DNA from: Pegea sp. RAD2-039
Taxonomy: Eukaryota > Chordata > Thaliacea > Salpida > Salpidae
Direction: 5' to 3'
NCBI GenBank assembly: GCA_034620365.1
Contig: JAQGEQ010000123.1
Coordinates: 124,001-188,000, forward strand
Length of the DNA stretch: 64,000 bases
In this document: positions 51,553-62,151 of the stretch, piece after piece
Layout: each line of letters starts with the position of its first letter
How positions within the stretch are numbered: the first letter of the stretch is position 1
The notes under the pieces: model-generated
Database searches by the model: none
Told to the model about the DNA's origin: nothing
What the model saw: only the letters and a program-made list of their open reading frames with translations
Position numbers and translations under genes: made by a program

Positions 51553-54500
51553 TTAGTTAGAGCATTGAGAACTTGTAGCAATGTCTTCACTTTTATCATC
51601 AAAACTTCCTTCAAGTTGCTCAGAAGGTTTACAAGAGTATTGAGGAGTACTGCGTGATCTTAATCTTTTAGGTGAACCACTTATAGCAATCTTAACAGGA
51701 CATTTTCTTTTCCTTTGTCGACCGCCTTTTGGTCTTAAAGCCTTAGTAGTCATTTCTGCTTCTTCATTTACTTCCAACACAGCTTTTTCCAGCTTCTTTC
51801 GATTTAGTTTCGGCGTTTGATTATTTTTCAATGAGCTGGTAACTTCTTTTTCTTCATCCTTTTCTTCTTCAGCTTCTTTGTCTTTAAATTGTTTAGCTGG
51901 TAAAAGTTCTTCCGATCTTTTTTCTTCTGTGGCATTATTCAAAGAACTTCTTGAAACTGAACTCACGATTTCGATACAGTCTGGAGACTTAACAGGCTGT
52001 TGTGCGTTATTTGTTGCTATGCCAATACATTGAGAACATGTTCCTTCATCTTTTTCACAAAAGAATTCCTCTTGACAATGAGAACAAGTGACTTTATTCG
52101 GTTCAGGTGTATTTTGATTACCTGAAGGTGATGAACACATGGAATCAGGTAAAGGTGATACCCTAAGGTCTTGTGTGTTTGAAGTTAGACTTGCTGATGG
52201 CTTTAAATAAATCTTAAGAGGTTGTACGACCTCACTAGAAACTTGCATAGTTGAATCAGCAGTAGCTTCTAATGTGGGTAGGTTAGTAGTTGTTTCTACT
52301 CGAGATGGACTAATATCTTCAGTAAGGTTTGGTTCAAAAATATTATTTTCAGTTGTTTTTTCTTTAATAATTTCTCCTTGTAAATGACAATCAGAGTCAT
52401 TTTCTTTGGATTCACTCGCCGAAGTGGTAATATTTTCGCTTTCTTGTTGATTTACTTCTTTTGGTAACTGATCTGCCGGCGTGCTAGATATAGGTGAAAG
52501 TTGGATCGAATCTGTAGAAGATGGAATTGGGAGCTCCAAAAATAAGTTACAAACAAGTTCTAAAATTTTCCTGTTGAAAATATTGTCAGTAATTTGTTAT
52601 AGGGTTTAATATTTACCTTTTAATTCTGGTTTGCTTAATTTTTGGAGAAATTAAAATCAACTTGTCGGCTATAACTGCAGAACAGCAACTGCACTTTTGG
52701 ATGACCATCGACAAATTCTCACAGAATATTGTGAGATCAGCAATTATTCGATCTTCATCACTTTCATCGTCCGGGTTGCTTTTTCTCATCAACTTAACAT
52801 TAAGAAAATGCAATTGAACTTTAGATTGCATGATAAAGGAAAGAATCAAATAAATGTAAATAAGACATTTAAATATAAAAATTGTAAAATAGTCTTACTT
52901 TGCCTAGATGGTCGAGCATATTTTCGCAGATACAGTCTAAAAGTCCTTCTAATTTAAATTCATTAAACTTAACCAGAAGATCTGTCCATTTAGAAGACAT
53001 CTAGAGTTCAGTATAATCTTTGATTAAAATATTATTTTTTATTGATTAGAAACTGACTTTATTAGTACAACTGGAACAGATCAACCAGATTAGTGACTGT
53101 TTTGAAACCATGCGAGAAACGAGAAATTTTGATCGATCCAGACTAAAAAATTCTATCAAAAATCTTCTGTTTTTAGTCAAGATTTCTAAAAACTAAACAA
53201 AAGCCTGAATTTACTATTAGGGTACTTTAAGGTGATATCAGAAAAGTTACTTTAGTAAGTATGCTCGATGCAGTTTCATCAAAACAATCATGTTTTTCAA
53301 TAATTGCTTTAAAAAGATCACACACAATGTTTGGGAAGTTTTGCTCGCACGTAATCTCCAGGAATGAAATAATAATTTCGACAGAGATTTTTTTTCTGAA
53401 ATTGATTGGATTAGATGATAACTCAACTATCAATTCAATTTACTCACTCTTTGAAAAAATTAATGTAAGCCTGAAAAACACTTTCTATCAGAGGTTTTTC
53501 ACTCTGAAAAGTTTCAGGACTTAATTTCTTGAATGCTTCAATATGTTTTAGAGAATCAACTAAGAAGGCTGATTTTATTATAAAAAGGCAACTCTTGGTT
53601 AAAGAAGAATCAACCTAAATGAAAAAGATTCAGTCAAAATATTGTAACTTCTAATGATTTCAAGAAGTAACTTGATACAAAAATTCTTACCATTTTCGAG
53701 TTCATAAATTCATCAATAATGCAATCACCTAGCCATTTGCCTTCTGAGGATCCAGGATAACATTGATGAAGTCTAAAAAATAAGTTAATGAATTGAAATT
53801 ATAACTTGGGATACTTTTAACGAAGTTCTTAAAGAGCAAATAACCTCCGAGTAAACGCCGGAACAATAGAGTTTAACACCAACTGAATATGATCATAGGA
53901 ACTAGTCCAGCCTGGCTTGATTACAGTTTTAAGAAACTCGAAAACATCAGGAATCGAATAATTTTGAATTAATCTACAAAGTTATGAATATTTTACTAAA
54001 AAATATTTAGTGAAAAGCTTGCTACATACTGATTTATAGTTCCTATGTTGAGTACATCTAAACACGAATCTTCAGACTTTAGAAAATATAGTGTAAGCCA
54101 TTTTATTACTAAAGGTATTTTCAAACTAATGAACCGAGATCTTGTAAACAAGTTATAAAGTCCCCATGGGTTTTTCTGGAGAAAGAAAAGAGGTTTAAGT
54201 CTGATGATAGTATTATGTATGAATACTGAAAATGAATATTATTCTTCAAATTTGAAAAGAGAAACTAGAAACAAAAATAGTTTACCGCAAAAGCACAGGA
54301 GACTTGTTGAAGAACATTTTCATTGATGTCGATTCTTGATGCGAATTCTAGGAGAGAAATACCGGCTGAAAAAACCTTAGCTGGAGCAGCTCGTTCACGC
54401 GCTTGCTTGTTAAAGCCTTGAACGTTTTCTATCCGAATTCCATTTCTCGCTAAATTGTAAAGTTTGGATGAGTCCAAGAGCCATTCGGGCTCTCCAAATT

Positions 54501-57500
54501 TGATTTTATATTCTTGTTTGTTACACCACTTTGTGAACCATATTTGGAAATCGGGATTACCCGCTAGTGTTTGGTTTTTTATAGTACACATATGGAAGAA
54601 AAAGATTATTATGGTTTCGTCTATGGTTGTAAGATTTGTATTTTCATTTGGCACATAAGAGGAACTCATAAGAATTTTTTGACAGCTTTGTTGTAAGGTA
54701 ACACCTGAAATTAATAAGACAACAAATATTTTTAAAATTCTTCAATAGCAAAAGTTATCAAATAGAGTAAAATAAAAGTATATCATTAAAAATTTAATTA
54801 CATAGTTTTTAATACTAGGAAACGATTTTTAATGCTTTAAAAAGAAATATAGTAACATATTCAAAAATTATTTTGGGCTTAGAAGCCTAATCGTAAACCA
54901 AAAGAATAAAAACTACGAATTCTTATCCAGAATTAGAATAAGTATAAATAAAAAAATTACAAACCATCGAATAGATATGGGTTATGTATATCTTCTCTAT
55001 TAGTAGGTTGACCAACGATTAGATTAAAAAAATCTAACGCAATGTCTACTGTGATTGTAGAGAAGTCGAAAGAATGATTTAATAAGATTATATTCCACAA
55101 TGAATCAACTCCAGCACAAGCGGTGGATTTAAGAAGTTGTTCTTGCAGATATATTCTATGAGATAATGAAATTGAAATAAGAAGTTTATTAAACAATCAT
55201 TTGGAAAACCTTGTTTGGTTTTTATCAAATTCTGATTCGTATGTAAATCGAACTTCAACGTTTGACAGATATCGACTTAGTCCAACAAAGCTATAGAAAA
55301 AGGTTTGGTTTTATTAATATTCTTAATTTTAATTTATTTTAAAACAAACTTTTTGGTTTTTTTCAACTTTGAAATACGAATTCTGATTACATCAAATGTT
55401 TCTAAGAGACGATCTCTATTTGTTAAAATGTCAAATTTATTTGTTCTCGCCAAAATTCGTTGGAGTAAATCATTGTGCCAATGTCTCATCTGGCGATAAC
55501 TGTTCAACAAAAAGTTCGGATCTCGATTAAATGCTATCGAATCAAGCAAAGTAAAATTACAATATTGATTGATTTGGAAAATTAAATAATTCAAATAATT
55601 TAGTAAACTTTAAAACAGCTGTAATTCCAAATTGATGATTAAATTTAAATATGAAAAACCCTTATAATATTTTGCAAACATTTATTATTTCAAAGTGAAA
55701 TGAAACCAAAAGTTAGAATTTTTATATTAATACGCCGTTTTTTTTGTACAATTATTTTAGTAGCGATAAAATGTGAAATTAGTTATATGTTTTCTAGAAG
55801 TATTAAAGGATTAACTCACTAAAATATCTTGTTAGTCGGTTTTGAAAAAAATAATATAAAATTAGTTTAAAAAATTAAATAAGCAACAATAATAAAAAGT
55901 GGAACTATATAATAAAATCTAATAATAAAATACCTAGCCATTAGATCAGGGAGTTGAAGTGGCTCCAAGGTAGCAGAAATGCATTTATTGAAATTATCAA
56001 CAAAGTTAGGATCAAATTCATACATAGTGAATAGTAGAATAAGTTTCGGCGTTAGATAAGAATCAATCAATGCAGGCATGTGGCATTGAGAATTTTTGGA
56101 TGGATGTGATTGAGTTTTTCTTAAAAAAAGGATTGAAAAACTAATGATTGATAAGTTTAAATTTCTCACGTGGTATGGTTGAAATCTTGAGGTCGGTGAG
56201 ATAATAACTCTGAAATATAAGCTTCATAAGCAGCTACTGCAGCTACTGGATTTTCAGATAGACTACAAAGAATATCTTCTGCAACTCGTTTTACTTCTAT
56301 AGATACTGGCTCGTAACTGCAATAATAATAATCTAATAATCATGTAAAAGATTAATGCTTGAAAATTTATTTTTATTCAGTTTTTGTAGTAGAGCAATTT
56401 TTTAATTAATTAATAAGTAATTTTTGTAACAGAAAAACTCTGAGTTATAAACCAACGAATCAAATTAAAATCAAAAAGATATTAATGAGAAACATCCATC
56501 ATTCAGGAGCAACTTGACTTAATAATCTCTTCAGCTTTGCTGATTGATAAATCGTTGGACTGTCTCCAGCATAATACAAATCTTCTACTAACATGGTAAT
56601 GTTAAAGTTTCAAAATGTTCTACTTACTCAAAGGCTTTTCCACCAGCATGAAGTCTTTTACACTGAGGGCAGCTTAGATAAGATTCATTAATATTTGCAC
56701 TATGACAACAGCAGTTGCATGGAACTTTAGACGGATGACAAGGAGTTCCATCCACGTAATCAAAATAAAGTTTGCGAAGGTTTATGATATAGTGTTGAAT
56801 GGTACTTTCTGTTATAAAATTGAAACTATTTAATTCAAATTACTTCAAATTAGGTAATTACTTATATAGGTATTAATTGTAAACAAACCAGTTTGTCTTA
56901 ATTGAGACTGGTCCATCATAGCTGAAGAAGCTTGCATAAATACTGTAGGGGTAACATTACATCGGGCTCTCCAAAAATTAGATCTATTGTGAGCATTACA
57001 ATGTGGGATGTGAAAATCATACCATGACTGACACTGCAAAATAATTTCTTTTTAAATAATTTCAATTGATGAAATATAAAAGTAAATATTAAAATAATCT
57101 AATCTACAAATTTACTAACCATGTCAGCTGGCAAGTCACAAACGTAGCAACGACAGAGTGAACATTTTTGAATATTTGTCAATTCCATTGTGGATTCATC
57201 GGTATAACGATACCTAAGAGCCGATAAATTTATCAAAAAATGTTTTATGTCATAAAAAAAGTAACTCAATGTTAAAACATTGCAAATGAAGTGAACAATA
57301 AATTAATTGACCCAAAACTGATTTAACAATGATAAAATAAATGATAGTTGCCAGCTAAATAAAAAAAGGAAGCTTACAGAAATTCATTTTCACTGCAATA
57401 TTGTCGTAAATGGGGAATTTGTTGTACTGGCGACACATTATCACCATTTTCAAATCTAGTTTCATCTTTAACTATTTTAAAACAAAAAATAAAGTTTATG

Positions 57501-58903
57501 TTCTTTTCTTTGTAAACGCCGAATAATTTTAATCATATCTTTTTTCACATCAACATCAGTTAAGTCTTATAAAATATCCTTATCAAAAATTTATCATAAG
57601 TAAAAATATAATTTATTATATGAAAATATTTGTTTAAATTTTTTAATTTTAAACTTAATAGTTTGCAGAAGTATTTAATTATTTTTGAATAGATAGTTTT
57701 AATTCCATAAATTAGTAATAGACAGACAGGACAGTCAAAGTATATAAATTAAAAACTGATAGCTTTTATAATTAGTTAGAAGTTCGAATATCTTAAATAA
57801 ATTGTATAAATAACTCAATGAAAGATCACCTCTGGTTATACTCTGGGGTTCATGAGATAAATCAGTTGAAGCACCAGTAACCTACAGAAACATTTGTATT
57901 TTATACAAAAACCGTCAAAAAAAATTTATTTATTACAATTTATCTATTTATTACAATTTATTTATTACAAATGCGAAAGAGGATACCTGAAGAGAGCACC
58001 TCTCGCTAACACACATTCTCAGAAATAACATCTATTTAGTTATAAATATAAAAATTAAAAGATGTAACACATTGTGTTTCGATAGCCTCAAATCATATAA
58101 TAGTGAACAATTCCATGGAATGTTAATAATATAAGAAAGGGGAAAAAATCACAGTTTAGAAATGGCAGTGTTGGCAATAGTATAAAGGTCCAACTTCTTC
58201 TTGAACAACGCAAGCGACTTCGACATGTCAATGTCTAATGGCAGCTGGTTTCATGTACTAATTGTGCGGTATGAGAAAAATTCAGTCTGACTAATGTACC
58301 AGGTGGTATAGGCTTATTAAGATACAATGTGTGTCGTCTGAGCTGATAACACTTGAGGGAAGGACTAATGGAAAAGAAATCATCAAACTGAAGTACAATT
58401 AAATTATGGATAATTTAAAAAAGAAAATTTAAGTCATATTTAATCCGTCGAATTTCAAAAATATCTAAATTGAAGAAGCTGAGACGATGTTTATAACGTA
58501 AAATTAAATATGATAGTTTCCTACATACTAATCTTGTAAATGTGGCCCTAACTTGATATGGCATCCATGCACTAACATTATATTTAAGAATTGGACATAC
58601 GTACAGTGTGAAAAGATTCATAAAAAATCATGTGCCCTTAGAATTAAACTAAATAAATTTAAGTTACAAAAAAATTAAGCAGATAAGTTTTTCCATAATA
58701 AAACAAAAAAAATATTAAAATAATCTACTTTTAACTTTTAAAATATACCAGTAATCGAAAAAATAAAATATTTTTGGGACAGTATAAGCTCAAAATATAA
58801 AGTTGTGAAATTTTGTTCTTAAGTTTATTTGATTAGTCTTAGAAGAATAAAGGTTTACCTTTGTTATCTGCGTTGCTTCAAATGTTCCGTTGGTAGAAGG
58901 CAT
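51553..58903 (-). CDS. Long multi-exon gene of unrecognised family (zinc-binding N-terminus, helical middle, charged tail)
   Basis: Reconstructed minus-strand exons: 58903-58859, 57881-57830, 57471-57378, 57213-57120, 57033-56862, 56808-56628, 56584-56519, 56316-56170, 56119-55934, 55607-55350, 55290-55210, 55155-54965, 54704-54286, 54175-54030, 53973-53845, 53772-53691, 53614-53448, 53395-53251, 53192-53058, 53000-52899, 52792-52617, 52570-51553. All junction phases fit, giving 4,086 nt and 1,361 residues. ATG 58,903 opens MPSTNGTFEATQITK. Exons 4-6 carry a Cys/His-rich module (KCSLCRCYVCDLPADM, then CQSW...HCNAH, then PCNCCCHSAN...CPQCKRLHAGG), probably zinc-binding. About 800 residues of helical, Leu-rich sequence follow, ARM/HEAT-like by eye. 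The last exon is Ser/Thr/Glu-rich with two CxxC pairs (CSHC...CSQC) and a basic stretch (GRQRKRK...KRLRSRS) that could be a nuclear signal. The 56,519 donor is GTCAAG, and without it the frame stops at 56,503. I do not recognise the family. Confidence 0.7.
57930..58645 (-). mobile_element. 5'-truncated LINE copy in intron 1 of the long gene
   Basis: The tail with TTTATTACAA repeats and ACCTCTCGCTAACACACATT lies at about 57,945-58,020. The 3' UTR follows, then the ORF2 C-terminal region with several stops up to about 58,640, including the YVCPILKYNVSAWMPYQV segment. Same orientation as the host gene. It explains most of the length of intron 1 (977 bp against about 50-360 bp for the others). 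Confidence 0.8.
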
Positions 58904-59261
58904 GTTAGCTGAAACAAAATTATATGCATTGAATTATTTTTAAAGTTTAACAATCGCATCCTAGAAGTTTCAATTGTTATTACAACTTTATTCAATAGCT
59001 ACAATGTAGAATATTTTTTACTAATACAATATAACCATAATACTATGTTTATATACATAATAAATATATATATTATTTACCAAGAGTTTCATAAAAGTTT
59101 TATCAGTTTACCAAAAATTATTATTTCTAAAAAGATATCAAAAGTAAACTTGAACATTTAGTTCAAACTTAACCAAATAAAATTAATTTTTTTATGTTTA
59201 ACTTTTTTATTAATTTCATATTTTTAACCAGAGCATACGTATTAATTTAGTAATATTTGTT

Positions 59262-59435
59262 TATTACAATAAAGATATAGAAAAGAGTCTGATAAGAGTC
59301 TCTTGCAAAGATTCTCAAAAAATGTATAATCTATAATCTATAATAATAACTTTTATATAAAAATACAATAAAATTATAGAAAGAAAAATATTTAACACTT
59401 GGCATTTCAATAGTCTTCATAACATATAATTTTTA
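59262..59435 (-). mobile_element. Very degraded LINE 3'-tail remnant
   Basis: TTTATTACAATAAAGATATAG, AGTCTCTTGCAAAGATTCTC and AACACTTGGCATTTCAATAGTC occur in the order and spacing of the LINE 3' UTR (compare 57,950-58,110), but each has diverged. Confidence 0.4.
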
Positions 59436-59779
59436 CCTATAAGAGAATTTTATGCAAAAAGTATCAAAAATATAATATAATTAAAGAAGTTTATGAGTTG
59501 TTATAAAACAAACAAAATACACAACTTTAATTACGTTATAGTGATCAACTTTTATTTAGAGTTTTTAAACTTTTAAATTAACTTATTTTTATACTTTACG
59601 GAAAAACAAAGAAATTACTTTTATAAAATTTTTAAATTTATTTATATTCTAAAATAGTATTTAATTTCAAAAACATGACACTAATTCAGTTACCCACGAC
59701 AAAAATTAAATACTAATAAAAAAATAGAGAATATTTACATAACTATGTGAGCCTGAAGATTATTTATAATTTTATGCAT

Positions 59780-59865
59780 TATATATAGATTATATATATA
59801 TAATAATATTATATATAATAAATAATATATATAATAAATAATATATATAATATATATTCATGCAT
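59780..59865. repeat. AT/ATA microsatellite
   Basis: Dense TATATA and ATAATAT repeats, about 85 bp, with no other content. Surrounding 58,904-60,400 holds no gene that I can support. Confidence 0.8.
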
Positions 59866-60404
59866 CATAAAATGAAAATATTTATTTTGTAATAATACTT
59901 AACAACTAATAAAGTATTATTCTGAAGTAATCCTATATAAATAAATATTTAAATATAAATATAATTTTTAAATATAAATAAAGATTATAAATATTTATTC
60001 AGAAATTATATATAAAATATATTATTATGTAAAAATCTATTTAATGTAATTTAATCAATATTTATTTTGACTTAAAATATATAGCTGTAAAAAAAATCAA
60101 AGATTTTAAGTTAAATAATAAATGCAAATTAAGCTTACTCTTGTGATTCAAAGCTGCTAACAATTTAAGTTCAAAATGATAAAGGGAGATAGTTTGAAAC
60201 AAACGCTGAAATAGAAAGAAAAAAAGTAAAATTCAGAGTTGCCAAACTACTTTTATTAAAATATAGTTTATAAATATAATTATTATCGTTTTTCGTTCTA
60301 GGAAAAAAATTTAAATTTGTAATAAGGGGATTAACCTGTCGATTCAAAGTATTTTTTATTAAAAAAAAATAAATCAATAAGAATATTTAAATATTAAATT
60401 TTAA

Positions 60405-60720
60405 TTAAATTTTAAGGTAGTGTTTTCGGCAAGCCAACCATTTTGCAGCTTTTCACTTAATAGATTTTTCAATGACAGAATAAATATGTATCTAAAGTTA
60501 TAACTTGTCAGCACAAATTCTGTAAATTCTTTTTGCTGATGACAATGGTTTAGTGACACTAAATCGGGTGTGCAAACAGTAACAAATTGCTTTGCCGCTA
60601 GACTTTTCGGACTAATGAAATTCACAATTATGGAATTTCACCACCAAATTAATCTACGTGACAATTAACATCGCCTAAAATTACCACTTCAGAAGAAATC
60701 TTATTAGGAAACTGAAATAT
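60405..60720 (-). pseudogene. Relic of a non-LTR endonuclease domain
   Basis: The minus strand near 60,690-60,640 reads VVILGDVNCHVD, the central GDxN motif of APE-type LINE endonucleases, preceded by a sequence like FSFPNKISSE. Downstream the frame is broken, with open stretches such as KEFTEFVLTSYN in another frame. It differs from the CR1-like family of this window (GDFNFxxIDW), so it probably comes from a different LINE family. Dead copy. Confidence 0.4.
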
Positions 60721-61849
60721 AGTTTGACCGGTGAACAAATGTCGCTTAACCACACATTTTATACAGTGTTAAGTCTTGGATAATCTAAAGAAATAAAAAT
60801 GTTAACTTTTGTCATTTAGATTTGATTTTTGATTCTTAATTTTTAAATTTTAAAACAATAGCTTTGTTTTGTTTAAGGGTTCAGTAAGACTTTTAGAAAT
60901 GTTTTTTAGTCCTTGTTAAGAATTTCAGAAAAACTCATTATTTTAGAGTTTCTGTATTTACTAGTTCTTTTATAGTATTTACAGTTTTAATTTTTATTCT
61001 TGAAATTTTGAACAATTGCAGCTAAATTAAACACTCCTAATATGTTTCTTCATATAACATGGTGTGGACTTTAAAAGATGTAAGTATGAATACAAATTAA
61101 ACCGCTGTATGTAAATAAATTTACAATTTATTTTTATTTTTCTCTAATATGATTTAAAAGTAAACAATTTTGCCAATAAGCTTGCCGTACCTCTATAAAG
61201 CTCAAATATATATTTCATATATTTAAGAACCTACATAAAAGATACAAATTTATGGTGAATACTGATGTTAATTATTTGATCTTGTATTATGTTGAAAAAT
61301 GAAATCATTTAGTTGCTCATGTACTTCCCACTTTTTCCAGATTTATTAAGTAGTTAAGTCTGTGCTAATACAACAACAAAGAAAAATTTAAAAAGCTTCA
61401 CATAATTTCAAGGCCTACAACAAGTTTTTAAAATCGTAAGAAAAATAATTTTGTTAATAACATAGATATCATTTTTGTAATTCTGATGAATAAGCTGATT
61501 TTATAAATAATAAGATTTTTATTAAACAGAAACGTTTAGTACAGCAAAAAAATTTTCAAGAAATTTTTTTGTGCAAAAAGGTCTATAGCAACCACATTTT
61601 TTTTAAATTCACAAAGATCTTTGACATTAACAAGCTACAAAACCAGATTCCTGCAAACAAATGATAATCAAAAGCATTTGCAGCTTCAACGTTTGGTCGC
61701 TATACGTAATCAGAAGCACTAGTTACATTAAAATTAACTTAGTTCACAATATCAAAAAATATTTATAAAAATATCAAATGTTTAGGAGTAGCTACTAAGA
61801 TAGTTGACTTTAAGAGACGAATAAAGCAAATAACAAAACAACGATAGAA
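60721..61849. other. Gene-free stretch
   Basis: AT-rich; nothing recognised. Confidence 0.4.
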
Positions 61850-61951
61850 AAATCACGTGTCAATAAATACTGGTGATGTAGAAAACAAATCACGTGAGAA
61901 GACGTAAAGTTACTTTTGAAGAAAAATAGTCACATACACGAAAATCACGTG
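61850..61951. promoter_or_regulatory. Cluster of three CACGTG E-boxes
   Basis: TCACGTGT at 61,853, TCACGTGA at 61,890-61,897 and TCACGTGG at 61,945 fall within about 100 bp, each with a 5' T, the flank favoured by MITF/TFE/USF-type bHLH-zip factors. The surrounding 61,850-62,060 is less AT-rich and includes CCAAT at about 62,010. This could be the promoter of a gene starting near 62,083. Confidence 0.45.
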
Positions 61952-62082
61952 GTCAACATACTCGCTTATTTCTTTCGAGTGAAGTTTACAGTGTGCGCAT
62001 TCAATGTGCTAACCAATCGCTGATGCCGAGCTGGTTGTCCAAAAGAATGAAATTCTATTAACACTATTTATGGGCTTGTAAC

Positions 62083-62151
62083 ATGCCGAAGATATTTTTT
62101 ATTCAAAAATCGTTTGTTGTCAAAGGCATCCTAAAATTCTTATTCAACATT
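62083..62151 (+). CDS. Possible first coding exon with SNAG-like N-terminus (partial)
   Basis: ATG 62,083 opens MPKIFFIQKSFVVKGILK, 23 codons ending exactly at a strong donor GTAAGT (62,152). The first residues resemble the SNAG repressor motif (MPRSFLV/MPKAFLV) that starts Snail, Gfi and Ovo zinc-finger proteins. No second exon or zinc fingers were found in the remaining 1.8 kb, so the rest would lie beyond the window. Could be chance. Confidence 0.25.

Noticed and set aside
51162..51657. Plus-strand open frames at 51,162 and 51,406
   Set aside because: They lie antisense to the 3' end of the long minus-strand gene and the C2H2-like segment; no motif of their own.
53039..53200. Plus-strand open frame of about 48 codons (QLEQINQISDCFETMRE)
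   Set aside because: The minus strand is also open here and fits as an in-phase exon of the long gene (53,192-53,058) with proper splice sites, so the plus frame is its shadow.
51553..56316. Assignment of the long gene's helical part to the USP9X/USP34 deubiquitinase family
   Set aside because: One Leu-Trp-containing helical stretch (AGVDSLWNIILL) is reminiscent, but no UCH catalytic domain follows and the similarity may be general to ARM-like helices.
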